DNA of 64,000 nucleotides from an uncultured delta proteobacterium (GTDB lineage: Bacteria; Desulfobacterota; Desulfovibrionia; Desulfovibrionales; Desulfovibrionaceae). Shown in pieces: positions 26,820-36,180 of this stretch. The stretch covers positions 1 through 64,000 of the forward strand of contig CAIMRY010000040.1 in the NCBI GenBank assembly GCA_903843965.1, given 5' to 3'. The first letter of the stretch is position 1, and each line of letters opens with the position of its first letter. Below the pieces are notes generated by a model. The model was not told the DNA's origin, did no database searches, and saw only the letters and a list, made by a program, of their open reading frames with translations. The position numbers and the translations under genes were made by a program.

Positions 26820-27563
26820 ATGTCCGCTTTTGACGCGCCGCCGCCCGACGCCGCGGCCAACGCGTCCGATGCGCCCGAAGCGCCGCCAGCGCCGCGCGCG
26901 CCGTACATCGTCCGGCGCATCTTCGCCGTGGGCGACATCCACGGCTGCCATGCCAAGCTGGCGCGGCTGCTGGACGCCCTGCCCCTGAACCAGGACGGGG
27001 ACCAACTGGTGTTCCTCGGGGACTACATCAACCGTGGCCCGGACTCGCGCCTGGTGCTGGACCTGCTGCTCACGCTTGCGGAGCAGCGGCCAGAGACGGT
27101 GTTCCTCCAGGGCAACCACGAAGAGACCCTGCTGCACTACGCCCGCACCGGCGACATGGACCTCTTGCCCCTGCTGCGCTCCATGGGCGTGGAAGCCACC
27201 CTCAAGAGCTATGGCGACGCCCAGCCGGACGCACTGCGCGACCTGAGCTTCCTGCCGCCCGAACATGTCGATTTCTTGTTGCGGCTGGAGCCGCACTACC
27301 GCGCCGGGGGCTACCTCTTCGTGCACGCGGGCGTGAATCCTGCGGGCGAACTGGCCCCGGACTGCCCCGGCGGGGAGTCGCTCACCGTGCGCGGCATGTT
27401 TCTGGCCTGCGCGCCCGGCGGGCCGGAGGTGGTGGTCTTCGGCCACACGGCCTTTGACACGCCCCTTTGGGCGCCGGGCAAGATCGGGATCGACACCGGG
27501 GCCTGGCAGGGCAATTTGCTGACCGCAGTGGAGCTGCCCGCCCTGGTGTTCCACCACGCGTGA
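26820..27563 (+). CDS. PPP-family metallophosphoesterase
   Basis: A 247-aa serine/threonine-phosphatase-like or Ap4A-hydrolase-like enzyme with a two-metal site. Motifs in order: AVGDIHGCHAKL (GDxHG), FLGDYINRGPDSRLVLDLL, FLQGNHEETLL (GNHE), LFVHAGVNP and VFGHTAFDTPL. The second motif reads GDYINRG where GDYxDRG is usual, an Asp to Asn change next to the metal-binding Asp. ATG 26820 is chosen because the upstream reading frame is low-complexity; the first 25 residues (proline/alanine-rich) are a linker-like tail. It faces the large minus-strand operon. Confidence 0.85.
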   Translation: MSAFDAPPPDAAANASDAPEAPPAPRAPYIVRRIFAVGDIHGCHAKLARLLDALPLNQDGDQLVFLGDYINRGPDSRLVLDLLLTLAEQRPETVFLQGNHEETLLHYARTGDMDLLPLLRSMGVEATLKSYGDAQPDALRDLSFLPPEHVDFLLRLEPHYRAGGYLFVHAGVNPAGELAPDCPGGESLTVRGMFLACAPGGPEVVVFGHTAFDTPLWAPGKIGIDTGAWQGNLLTAVELPALVFHHA

Positions 27564-27741
27564 CGCCGCGCCCCGGTTTTCAGCCGGGATGTTTTCCGCC
27601 AACAGGAACGCCGCCTGGGAGCGCTGACTCTGCGCTGGTTTCCGCCCGTCCGGCGGTGGCTCGTCGATCATCTTCGGGGGCGGGGCACGGCTCCGGCAAT
27701 CGACCTGAGGACATCAGGCCCAGCACATCAGGCCGAGTGCG

Positions 27742-30360
27742 TCAGGCCTGTTCGGGCGCAGCGGCCAAGGCCGCCGTCAGCCCCTCCAGGGCATAGTCGC
27801 CCTCCAGGAAGGCGCGGGCCACGCGGCCCGGCATCTCGTCGTCGACCATGGCCGCGTCCAGCAGCCGGGTGAAGCCGAGCAGCCTGCCGAGCATGACCAG
27901 CCGCTCCTGGGCCTCGGCCTGGGTGGGCTCGGCCAGGGTGCCCGTGACCATGTCGCCCCGGCGGTCGGTGAAGAACCCAAAGGCCTTCAATATCTCGGAC
28001 ACGGCCCGGACGCGCCGCTCGCGCTGCTCCCTGGCCGTGCCGCCGCCCTTGAAGCGAAAGCGCACGTAGTTCTCGCGCCGCTCCGCCCCGCAGACCGCGT
28101 CGATCATGGCGAAATGGAACTCCACCCGGGCGTTGACGTTCAGGTAGTCCCGGGCCACCAGGGCGTAGTTGAAGTTGCCCACGGGCCGGGCGCTGCGTCC
28201 GTCGAGCAACGCGCGCGACAACACCCCGCCGACGCTGCCCACGGGCGGGGCCTCGCGCCAGCGCAGGCCGGGGGTGGCCATGCCCTGGCACAGGGAGAGC
28301 AGCGGCAGGGAGCGCACGTCGGCCAGCTGGATGTCGCGGCGGGAATGCTGTGCGGCCAGCCCGCCGCCGAAGTCGATGACCAGAAACGGGATGGGGCTTT
28401 CGTTCAGCCGCCGCAGCAGCACCCCGGCCTCCTCCAGCACCGCGTCCCCGGCGTCGAACATGGCCAGAACGGCCATCTCGTGGACATAGCGCACCAGGTC
28501 GTGGGCGCTCTTGCACTCCACGGGCGAAAAGGTCGGGCCGTAGGCGTCGGTCAGGTTCAGGGGCACCAGCAGGCCGTGCAGCGCGGCCAGGTCCGGCGGC
28601 AGCGGGGCCGACCCCCTGGACGCGGCGCGGCGGCGGCACTCCCTGGTCCCGCCCTCGTCGGCGCAGGACCAGGCCTCTTCCGGGGCCTCCAGCACCTCGC
28701 CCCGGTCGGCGTCCAGGATGATCCACTGACCGCCGCGCAGGCGCTCCATGGCCCCGGACATGCCGGTGAGCATGGGCAGGCCCAGCTCCCGCGCCACGCA
28801 GGACAGGTGGTCCGCCGGGTTGCCCAGCTCCACCACCACTCCGTCATACTCCGGCAGCACCTGGGCCGCCTCGACCATGCTGTGGCGCAGAACGAGAATG
28901 CGCAGGCCCTGCGGGGCGTGGGCCGGGTCGGCCTCGTGGGCCGAGCGGGCCGGGTGGGCCTGGCCCACGGCGCGGCCGGGCGAGGCTGTGACCCCGGACT
29001 CCAGCAGCACGGCCCCGCGCCCCAGCCGCACCGACGACCTGGAGCGTCCGGCCAGGCGCACTGGCCGGGCCTGGAGGATGCGGAAATGATCATCCGGGGT
29101 CATGGCCCACTCAATGTCCTGGGGCTGCCCGGCCAGGCTCTCGATCATGCGCGCGTAGCGCAGCAGGCGGCGCAGCTCGTCAACGGACAGGGCCGGGAGC
29201 CCGCGCTCGGCCACGGGCACCGCCACGCGGCGCACCCCGCCGTCCGGCTGGACCTCGTCGCGGAAGGCCTTATCCGCGATCTCGGAGGGCATTGCGGCCT
29301 CGTCCCCCTCGCCGGGGTCGCGCAGGGGGTGGAACACGTCCACCGGGGCGTCGCCGCCCACGGCCCCGGTGCCCAGGCCGTGCACGGCGGTGAGCAGCAT
29401 GCGCCCGTTCTCCGGGGCTGCCGGGTCCACGGTGAAGAGCACCCCGGCGCAGCGTGCCGGAACCATGACCTGGCAGAGCACGGCCATGTCGAAATCCACC
29501 AGCGGCAGCCCGGCCTGGCGGCGGTAGCTGGTGGGGCTGGGGCCGAAGTTGCCCGCCACCACCTCGCGGAAGGCCGCCAGCAGGCCCTCGGCCGTGGTCA
29601 CGTTGAGTTCAGTGTGGAACTGCCCGGCAAAGGAATGCTCAGCCTTGTCCTCCACCAGGGCGCTGCTGCGCACAGACACGGCCAGGCTCTTGCCCAGGCG
29701 CTCCCAGGCGGCCACCAGCTCTGCGGCCAGATCGTCCGGCACGGGCGCGGCCAGGATGTCGCGGCGGATCTCCTGGGTGGCGCTGTCCACACTTTTGCCC
29801 AGCTCCACGGCCCCCAGGCTGCGCCGTATTTTGGCCTCCAGCCCGGAGGCGGACAAAAACCGGCGGCAGGCCCTGGTGGTGGCCACAAAGCCGTCGGGCA
29901 CGGGCAGGCCGGAGCGCCGTAGCTGGGCCAGGGTGGCGGCCTTGCCGCCGCAGAAGCGGCGCTGGTCCGCGTCCACCTCGGCCAGGGCCAGGCACAGGGG
30001 CGCGTGGTCCTCGCGCGGGGCGATGGCCGCCAGGGACCGGCGCACGGCCTGGGCCAGACGCTCCTGGCGGTCGTACAGGCCCATGTGGCGGCCCCCGGTG
30101 ATGCGGTTCAGGCCGTCCACGAGGTCAAAGGCCGTGTCCATGAGCCTGGCCGCAGCCTCGGAGACCTCGCCGCCGTCCCGGTTGGCCAGGGCGCGCTCCA
30201 CGTCGGCCAGGCGCTCCAGGGCCTGTTCATTGTCGGCCAGCAGGATGCGGAAGGCGTGGTAGCGGGCCTTGAGATGGCCCAGGGCCTCGGCTGCGCGGGC
30301 AGTGCGCAGGTCGCGCCAGGAGGCCAGCGCCCTGTTGAACCAGCTGGTCAAGAAATTCAT
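27742..30360 (-). CDS. PEP-synthase-like ATP-grasp/phosphohistidine protein C
   Basis: An 872-aa member of the dikinase superfamily, last gene of the operon. Residues about 1-125 are helical. The PPDK/PpsA-type ATP-grasp region covers about 130-435: GGKAATLAQLRRSGLPVPDGF, SVRSSALVEDKAEHSFAGQ near 227, and QDIEWAMTPDDHFRILQARP near 412. A swivel domain follows with ADHLSCVARELGLP, His518 at the phospho-acceptor position. The PEP/pyruvate TIM barrel of PpsA is missing. Residues about 590-872 are a domain I do not recognise (LNLTDAYGPTFSP, C, HD, HE, then VEFHFAMIDAV and YVRFRFKGG) that is shared with the two upstream paralogues. Both ATP site and His look intact, so autophosphorylation is plausible. 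The acceptor is unknown. It overlaps the preceding gene by 4 nt. Confidence 0.85.
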   Translation of the reverse strand: MNFLTSWFNRALASWRDLRTARAAEALGHLKARYHAFRILLADNEQALERLADVERALANRDGGEVSEAAARLMDTAFDLVDGLNRITGGRHMGLYDRQERLAQAVRRSLAAIAPREDHAPLCLALAEVDADQRRFCGGKAATLAQLRRSGLPVPDGFVATTRACRRFLSASGLEAKIRRSLGAVELGKSVDSATQEIRRDILAAPVPDDLAAELVAAWERLGKSLAVSVRSSALVEDKAEHSFAGQFHTELNVTTAEGLLAAFREVVAGNFGPSPTSYRRQAGLPLVDFDMAVLCQVMVPARCAGVLFTVDPAAPENGRMLLTAVHGLGTGAVGGDAPVDVFHPLRDPGEGDEAAMPSEIADKAFRDEVQPDGGVRRVAVPVAERGLPALSVDELRRLLRYARMIESLAGQPQDIEWAMTPDDHFRILQARPVRLAGRSRSSVRLGRGAVLLESGVTASPGRAVGQAHPARSAHEADPAHAPQGLRILVLRHSMVEAAQVLPEYDGVVVELGNPADHLSCVARELGLPMLTGMSGAMERLRGGQWIILDADRGEVLEAPEEAWSCADEGGTRECRRRAASRGSAPLPPDLAALHGLLVPLNLTDAYGPTFSPVECKSAHDLVRYVHEMAVLAMFDAGDAVLEEAGVLLRRLNESPIPFLVIDFGGGLAAQHSRRDIQLADVRSLPLLSLCQGMATPGLRWREAPPVGSVGGVLSRALLDGRSARPVGNFNYALVARDYLNVNARVEFHFAMIDAVCGAERRENYVRFRFKGGGTAREQRERRVRAVSEILKAFGFFTDRRGDMVTGTLAEPTQAEAQERLVMLGRLLGFTRLLDAAMVDDEMPGRVARAFLEGDYALEGLTAALAAAPEQA

Positions 30361-32885
30361 GTGCCGCCCCCCTTCCCGCCTGGGCCGGGCATTGGCCCGC
30401 TGGCCGCGTCCTGTTCGGGCAGGCCCAGGAAGGTCCCGGCCTGGCTGGCCACGGCCTGATCCGTGCCCAGGTCCGTGTCGAGCTGGCGGGTGAAGGCGGT
30501 GAGCTCGCCCAGGCGCGCCAGCACGGCCTCCATGTCCGGCCTGTCGGCCACCTTGAACTTGCCCACCACCAGGTCCTGGTTCACCACCACCTGAAAGCCC
30601 AGGCCCTCCAGGATGATGCGGATGAGCTTGGCCCGGCGCTCACGGCGGTGTTCGTCGGCCAGTCCGCCCACAAAGCGGAAGTAGATGGAGTTCTGGTTCG
30701 GATTGTCGCCCAGGTGCGCGTCGACCACGCTGAAGTGGTAGCCCAGCCGCAGGCTCAGGTTCATGTAGCCCCTGGCCACGATGGCCAGGTTCTGCCCGGC
30801 TGCGCCCGTGGGGTCGTTCAACAGCTCGAAGGTCTTGCGCAGGCCGCCCAGGACATCGCCCGCGCTCAAGGAGGCCGCGTCCGTGCGCCAGGCGTCCCTG
30901 CTGCACAGGCCGCGCAGGAAGGCCCGCAGCGGCAGGCACTCCAGCTGCTCCACCGCGATCTCGCGCCCGGCCTGTTCGGCCACGCCCTCGCCCAAGCCTT
31001 CGCCGATGTCCAGCACGCGGATGTCCATGGGCACGTTGAGCCGGAGCCGCCGGGCGTCAGCCCCGCTCAGGCCGGGCTGGCGGGCGTGGATCTCGGCCAG
31101 CTCCTCCACGGCCTTTTCATGGGCGAAGTGGATGAGGTCGTGGAAGGTGCGGCAGCCCGCCGGGGTGAAGTCCGCCGCGTCCGGGTCGATCAGGTTGAGC
31201 GGCTGGATGAGCCGCAGGATGCGCCGCAGCATGGCGTATTCCGGGTCGCCGGGGTCCAGCTCCGGGCCGAAGGCGCGCAGGCGCAGCAGCGGCTCCAGCA
31301 CGCCCTGGTAGACCGCGCCGCCCTGGGCGTCGGCCGTGGCGTCCACGGTGACATCGGACCCGGCGGGCAAAAGCGTGAGCGCGTCGTGCAGGCCGAACAG
31401 GGCCGGGACGCGGTATTCGCGGGCGATGGTGGCCAGGTGGCCCACGGTGGTGCCCACCTCCGTGACCAGGGCGCTGGCCCGGCGCAGCACCGGGCTCAAG
31501 GCCGGCGCGGCCACGTGGGCCACGGCCACCGCGCCCAGGGGAAAGTCCTCGGGGTTGTCGCCCGGGCGCACGTGCACCACGCGCCCGGCCCCCACCCCGG
31601 CCTGGGCCACATTGCCGCCGTGGGCCAGCGGCACCGCCCCGGCCAGAAGCTCGTCCAATTCCTGCGGGTCCTGCTCGCTCCGGGCCAGGGGCCGCGTGGA
31701 CGTGAGCAGGAGCCGCCCGCGCGGGGTCAAGAGCCAGCCCAGCTCCTGGGGCGCGTTGAGCACGCGCTCCACGGCCATGCAGGCCTCGGCCAGGTCGCCC
31801 AGGGTCTTGCTGGACAAAAGCGCGGTGCCGCGCAGCAGTCCGTTTCTCAAAAGCGAAAGCGGCGGGCCGCCGTCCGGGTGCTCGAAGCGGCTGGGCTTGG
31901 CCAGAATCTCGGAGCGCAGGGCCCGGAAGGGATAGCTGCGGCGCACCAGGTGGCGCTCCACGGCTGCGGCCTGGCCCAGGTCCGCGCCGGTGGCCGCGCA
32001 GTCCTTTGCGCAGTCCTTTGCGTGGGCCCTTGCGCCAGGCGTTCCAGGTTGGGACACGCTGACGGACAGGGCGTCGCGCCGGGACGCGGTGTGGTCCAGG
32101 GTGCGCACCAGCCCGCAGAGCACCGGCTCCGGTGCCTCGCGCACGCTGACGGACAGGGCCGCCGCCTCCGGGAAGCCAGCCCCGGCGCGGGCCAGGTGCC
32201 GCTCCAGGGCGATGCGGATGACCAGTGGCAGGTCGTCCAGGTGCCGGGCCAGGGCCAAGGGCTCGCGCACGCCGTCATCCGCTCCGATCTGGTGCACGGC
32301 CACGGCCAGCGGGCAGGCCCGGCCGCAGCGGCGGCGCAGGGCCGCAGCCTCGCGCTGCAGGCTCTCCTTCAGCTCCGGGGGGCAGGTCGGCTGCGCCAAA
32401 AGCTGGCTCACGCCCATGGCCGTGAGGGCGAAGCCGTCCTGCACGGGCAGGCCGAAGCGGTGCTTGAGCTCGGCCAGGCAGGCCACGCCCGCGCCCACGG
32501 CCTGCTCGGTCTCCCAGCCGATGTCGGTGAAGGACAGGACCGGCGGCAGGTTGGCCGGGTCCGGCCCGTCGGCGAGGATGTCGTCGAGCAGGGTGCGCAG
32601 GGCCTGGTAGCGGTCGAAAAGCTCCACGTAGCGGTCGCCGGTGAGGTTGTTCAGGCGGTAGACCGTGCGCTGGACGAGCAGGCCCAGGTCGCGCACGGAC
32701 TTCTCCAGATAGGCGCGGTCGAAGATGTACTCGCCGCCCAGGGCGCGCTCCAGGGAGGCCATGAGCTCCAGGGCGTCGGTGTTGTGCTCCAGAATCAGGC
32801 GGAAGTTGTGGAACAGGGAGCGCATGGCCACGGATCGGGACTGCTTCGGGCGGTCTTGGCCGGGTCTGGAGAAGAGCTTGCCCAT
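30357..32885 (-). CDS. PEP-synthase-like protein B, degenerate ATP-grasp
   Basis: An 842-aa paralogue of its two operon neighbours. The N-terminal helical region (about 20-120, ILEHNTDALELMASLERALGGEYIFDRAYLEKSVRDL) closely matches protein A. The ATP-grasp domain is eroded: the SFAGQ segment is absent and the ILQARP motif reads LLLTSTRP. The swivel domain keeps TTVGHLATIAREYRVPALF with His483. The shared C-terminal domain is complete (LNLIDPDAADFTPAGCRTFHDLIHFAHEKAVEEL near 560, NSIYFRFVGG). It may be a pseudokinase-like subunit that accepts phosphate from A or C. A 12-bp repeat (AKDC x2) occurs near 31999-32022. ATG 32885 is chosen; longer frames upstream cross a 250-nt non-conserved gap. 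Confidence 0.83.
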   Translation of the reverse strand: MGKLFSRPGQDRPKQSRSVAMRSLFHNFRLILEHNTDALELMASLERALGGEYIFDRAYLEKSVRDLGLLVQRTVYRLNNLTGDRYVELFDRYQALRTLLDDILADGPDPANLPPVLSFTDIGWETEQAVGAGVACLAELKHRFGLPVQDGFALTAMGVSQLLAQPTCPPELKESLQREAAALRRRCGRACPLAVAVHQIGADDGVREPLALARHLDDLPLVIRIALERHLARAGAGFPEAAALSVSVREAPEPVLCGLVRTLDHTASRRDALSVSVSQPGTPGARAHAKDCAKDCAATGADLGQAAAVERHLVRRSYPFRALRSEILAKPSRFEHPDGGPPLSLLRNGLLRGTALLSSKTLGDLAEACMAVERVLNAPQELGWLLTPRGRLLLTSTRPLARSEQDPQELDELLAGAVPLAHGGNVAQAGVGAGRVVHVRPGDNPEDFPLGAVAVAHVAAPALSPVLRRASALVTEVGTTVGHLATIAREYRVPALFGLHDALTLLPAGSDVTVDATADAQGGAVYQGVLEPLLRLRAFGPELDPGDPEYAMLRRILRLIQPLNLIDPDAADFTPAGCRTFHDLIHFAHEKAVEELAEIHARQPGLSGADARRLRLNVPMDIRVLDIGEGLGEGVAEQAGREIAVEQLECLPLRAFLRGLCSRDAWRTDAASLSAGDVLGGLRKTFELLNDPTGAAGQNLAIVARGYMNLSLRLGYHFSVVDAHLGDNPNQNSIYFRFVGGLADEHRRERRAKLIRIILEGLGFQVVVNQDLVVGKFKVADRPDMEAVLARLGELTAFTRQLDTDLGTDQAVASQAGTFLGLPEQDAASGPMPGPGGKGGGT

Positions 32886-33135
32886 GCGATCCCTTGCGGC
32901 GGCCCGTGCGGCGGGTCCTTCGCCATTTCGTTTTGAAACATGCTGCCGGAGCGTTCCGGCGACAGTTCCGGTTCTGCCTGCGCTGTTGCTGTGTGCGGCG
33001 GGCGGCGCGGCGTCTTTTACGCACGGCTTTATCCGGTGTCGCGCCGGTGGCAGCCTCGCCGATGGCAGTCGTCGGCGTCGCGTCCGCCTGTCTTCACGCC
33101 CGGAAGAGAGGCGCTTGCCCGACCGCAGCCCTGCC
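32886..33135 (-). promoter_or_regulatory. Gap in the operon with a near-palindromic element
   Basis: A 250-nt interval between the lone receiver gene and protein B; the other gene junctions in this operon overlap or lie within 8 nt. Positions 32946-32959 read CCGGAGCGTTCCGG. Its reverse complement contains the 13-mer CGGAACGCTCCGG, which is also found at 38493-38505 upstream of the operon. No promoter is evident, so it may be an internal regulatory or processing region. Confidence 0.4.
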
Positions 33136-33558
33136 TCAGCCCGCCCGCAGGCCCTTGTCCAGGCGCTGCTTGTCCTCGATGCGGCGCACCGTGTCCAGGA
33201 TGTCCGAGAGCTTGAAGGGCTTGGCCACAAAGTCGAACGCGCCCTTGCGGAAGGACTCCTTGGCCGTGTCCAGCGTGGCGAAGCCGGTGATGACCACCAC
33301 CCCGGTCTCCGGCGAGAGCTCCTTGACCCGGGTCAGGAAGTGCATGCCGTCCACGCCCTCCATCTTGAGGTCGGTGATGACGATGTCGAAGCGTGTTCCT
33401 TCGACGCGGGCGAGCGCGCTGGCGCTGTCGGTGAAGGTCTCCACCTCGTAGCCGGCCTTCTGGAAGGCGGGCTTGAGCCGCTTGCAGACGATGGGCTCGT
33501 CGTCCAGGATGAGAATTCTGGTCTTGGCCGGGCTGGCCGGCCTCGTGTCCTCAGTCAT
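33136..33558 (-). CDS. Single-domain response regulator within the PEP-synthase-like operon
   Basis: A 140-aa receiver (RILILDDEPIVCKRLKPAFQKAGYEVETFTD...FDIVITDLKMEGVDGMHFL...VVVITGFATLDTAKESFRKGAFDFVAKPF). The residues D19/D20, phospho-acceptor D63, the T of ITG and the K of AKPF are present. It overlaps protein A by 8 nt (ATG 33558 inside the end of the upstream gene). It has no output domain. Its sequence resembles the receiver of the divergent sigma54 regulator (EPIVCKRL versus ETVVCRRL), so both may use the same kinase. It probably links kinase signalling to the dikinase-like proteins. Confidence 0.9.
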   Translation of the reverse strand: MTEDTRPASPAKTRILILDDEPIVCKRLKPAFQKAGYEVETFTDSASALARVEGTRFDIVITDLKMEGVDGMHFLTRVKELSPETGVVVITGFATLDTAKESFRKGAFDFVAKPFKLSDILDTVRRIEDKQRLDKGLRAG

Positions 33559-36172
33559 TGCGCACCTCCAGAAGGGGCGTGATGCGTTGCAGGAATTCCT
33601 CGGCGTGGCGGTTGATGTCCTCATCGCAGTGCAGGCACACGTCCAGCTGCCGAGTATAGCCGATGAGCCCGCCCAGGACCAGCATCTTCTCCCGCATGCG
33701 CAGCGGCGGGAGCTTCTTGATGCGGCCCACCACAAGGTCGCCGTGGACCTCCACGCGGAAGTCCAGGCGCTCCAGGATCAGGGCGATGCAGCGGGCCCGG
33801 CGGGAGCGGCGCATGAAGTCCGTGACCCCGCCGAGGAAGCGGAAATAGATGTAGTTGTCGTTCACCCGCTCGCCGATGTAGGCGTCGATGATGTTGAAGT
33901 GGTAGCCCAGGCGCAGGTGCAGGTTCATGTACTCGTGGGAGACAACGGCCAGGTTGCGGCCGATGTTTCCGGGCGCGGCCGAGGCCGAGCTGAAGGTCCT
34001 GGTGAAGCTCGACATGAAGCTGCCCAGGTCCACGCTCACAGGGTCGGTGGACCACATGCCGGACTGGGTCAGGCCGTCGAGCATGGCGGCCAGCGGCACA
34101 GAGCCCAGGGAATCCTGGGTCACGCTCATGCTTCCCCGCGCAGGCACGGGCCCCTGCTCCAGGTCGATGACCATGAGCCCGAGGGGCTGCTCCGAGTCCA
34201 GGCGCCTGGGCGTGCCCCCGCTGCGGTGCCAGTGGCGCTCGCTCACGTTGATGAGCTCCTCCACGGCCTTTTCGTGGATCCAGCGGGTGATGTCGTGGAA
34301 GGTGCGGCAGGCCGAGGCCTTGAACTGCTCGCTGTGCGGGTCCACCAGGTTCAAGGGCGCGATGCGCTTCAAGAGCCGCCGCAGCAGCCGGTACTCGGCG
34401 GATTCCTCGAAGGACTCCTCGCTGGTCAGCTCAAAGCGGCACAGCTCCGGCACGGCCCCGCGGAACACCGTGTTCTGGGTGGTGTCGAGCGTGATCTCGT
34501 CGCCGGTGTTGAGCAGGCTGGTGGCCACGCCGGTGTTGACCACGGCGGGCACGCGGTATTCCCGGGCCAGGGTCGACATGTGCCCCGTGGCCGAGCCCAC
34601 GTCGGTGATGATGCCCTGGGCCGCGCGCATGACGCGCGAATAGCGCGGGGAGGTGTGCTGCGTGACCAGGATGGCCCCGTTGGGAAAGCGCGCCAGGTCG
34701 TCATCGGTGCGCACCACAAAGACCTTGCCCACGGCCACGCCATGCTGCACCACGGTGCCCTTGCCGGAAAAGATGACCTCGGCGTTGCGCGTGGCGGCGA
34801 CCACGCTCATGGACGGGTCCGCGCAGGCCTGGTCCAGGCGCGGGCGCATGTTCAGCGGGCGGGCCTGCAGGATGAACAGGGTGTCCTCGGCGTCAAAGGC
34901 CCACTCCACGTCCTGGGGCCGCTTGTAGTAGCGCTCGATGGTCATGGCCGTCTGGGCCAGGCGCTGGATGCGCGCGGGCGAGAGGCAGGGCGCGTCCTGC
35001 CGGTCGGGCTCCACGTCCTGAAGCCCGGTGCCGCCGCCGGGCAGGCTCACCAGGCGCACCGGCTTGTGCGCCACCTCGAAGGAGCGCACGGCCAGGGCCT
35101 CGCTGCGGTCGATGAAATAGGTGTCGGTCTCGGCCGTGCCGTCCACCACGGGCGCGCCCAGGCCCCAGGTGGCGGAGATGACCATGGCCTCCTCCTCGCG
35201 CGCCAGGGGCGCGTAGGTGTAGAGCGCGCCGCTGACCTCGGCCTTGACCATGGCCTGGCAGCCCACGGCCATGGCCGTCTCGTTCTCCTTGTAGCCGCGG
35301 TGCAGGCGGTAGCGCCAGACCTCCGGCGAGTAGGCCCCGGCCAGCACGCGCTTGTATGCGGCCAGCACCTTGCCCGACGGCACGCCGAGCACGCTCTCGT
35401 ACTGCCCGGCGAAGCTGAACTCCGAGTCCTCGCCCCAGGCGCTGCTGCGCACGGCGTAGAGGATGCCCCTGCCGTGGCGGGCGGCCAGCACGTCGAGCAT
35501 GGCCGCAATCTGCTGGGCCACGGGCCGGGGCACCTCGCCCTCCAGGATGCGGGTCCTGATCTCCTGCGACAGCTCGTCCAGGCCCTGCTCCGCCGCCGCC
35601 TCGCCCGCCGCCGCCCCACCCGCAGCCGCCAGGCGGGCAAGGCCCTCCTCGACCCGGCGCGTCACGTCGTTGTGCGCCATGAAGTCGAAGAAGGCCTTGC
35701 TGGTGATGACGAAGCCGTCCGGCGTAGCAAGCCCCAGGAAGTTGCGCACGTCGCCCAGGTGGGCCAGCTTGTTGCCGGCCTCCTCGCTCACGTCGCGGTT
35801 CAGCTCCTCCAGGGGCATGGTCAGGCTGGCATTGGGAAACGAATGCCGCCCGGCCAGCTCCTCCTCAATCTGATGCTGGATGCTCTCAAAGGCCAGGAAC
35901 AGGTCCACGTTCTTGCGCTGGGTCAGCACCGAGAGGTCCGAGATCAGCTTGAACACCAGGTCGCCCAGGCGCTCGCAGGCCGCAACGATGTACTGGCCGT
36001 CGAAGACGTATTCCCCGCCAAGCTTGTCGCCCATGTCGGCCATGAGCTCCAGGATGGCGTTGTTGCGCTCCAGGATGATCTCGAACTTCTTGAACTGCAC
36101 GGCAAAGGGAACCGGCGGCTTTTTCGGCCGCCAGAAGGCGAACAGATCCCTGATGCCGCTTTGGCTGAACAT
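33551..36172 (-). CDS. PEP-synthase-like ATP-grasp/phosphohistidine protein A
   Basis: An 873-aa protein, first of three paralogues. Residues about 25-135 are helical (FEIILERNNAILELMADMGDKLGGEYVFDGQYIV). ATP-grasp region about 140-435: GDVRNFLGLATPDGFVITSKAF, AVRSSAWGEDSEFSFAGQYES near 250, and QDVEWAFDAEDTLFILQARP near 417. The swivel domain has TDVGSATGHMSTLAREYRVPAVV, His531. Residues about 590-873 replace the PEP/pyruvate barrel with the shared unknown domain (APLNLVDPHSEQF, CRTFHD, HEKAVEEL, GYHFNIIDAYIGE, NYIYFRFLGG). Catalytic residues for ATP-to-His transfer appear intact. Known relatives (PpsA, PPDK, rifampicin phosphotransferase) phosphorylate a small molecule. Its acceptor cannot be read from the sequence. 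Confidence 0.87.
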   Translation of the reverse strand: MFSQSGIRDLFAFWRPKKPPVPFAVQFKKFEIILERNNAILELMADMGDKLGGEYVFDGQYIVAACERLGDLVFKLISDLSVLTQRKNVDLFLAFESIQHQIEEELAGRHSFPNASLTMPLEELNRDVSEEAGNKLAHLGDVRNFLGLATPDGFVITSKAFFDFMAHNDVTRRVEEGLARLAAAGGAAAGEAAAEQGLDELSQEIRTRILEGEVPRPVAQQIAAMLDVLAARHGRGILYAVRSSAWGEDSEFSFAGQYESVLGVPSGKVLAAYKRVLAGAYSPEVWRYRLHRGYKENETAMAVGCQAMVKAEVSGALYTYAPLAREEEAMVISATWGLGAPVVDGTAETDTYFIDRSEALAVRSFEVAHKPVRLVSLPGGGTGLQDVEPDRQDAPCLSPARIQRLAQTAMTIERYYKRPQDVEWAFDAEDTLFILQARPLNMRPRLDQACADPSMSVVAATRNAEVIFSGKGTVVQHGVAVGKVFVVRTDDDLARFPNGAILVTQHTSPRYSRVMRAAQGIITDVGSATGHMSTLAREYRVPAVVNTGVATSLLNTGDEITLDTTQNTVFRGAVPELCRFELTSEESFEESAEYRLLRRLLKRIAPLNLVDPHSEQFKASACRTFHDITRWIHEKAVEELINVSERHWHRSGGTPRRLDSEQPLGLMVIDLEQGPVPARGSMSVTQDSLGSVPLAAMLDGLTQSGMWSTDPVSVDLGSFMSSFTRTFSSASAAPGNIGRNLAVVSHEYMNLHLRLGYHFNIIDAYIGERVNDNYIYFRFLGGVTDFMRRSRRARCIALILERLDFRVEVHGDLVVGRIKKLPPLRMREKMLVLGGLIGYTRQLDVCLHCDEDINRHAEEFLQRITPLLEVRND

Positions 36173-36180
36173 GCCGGCTC

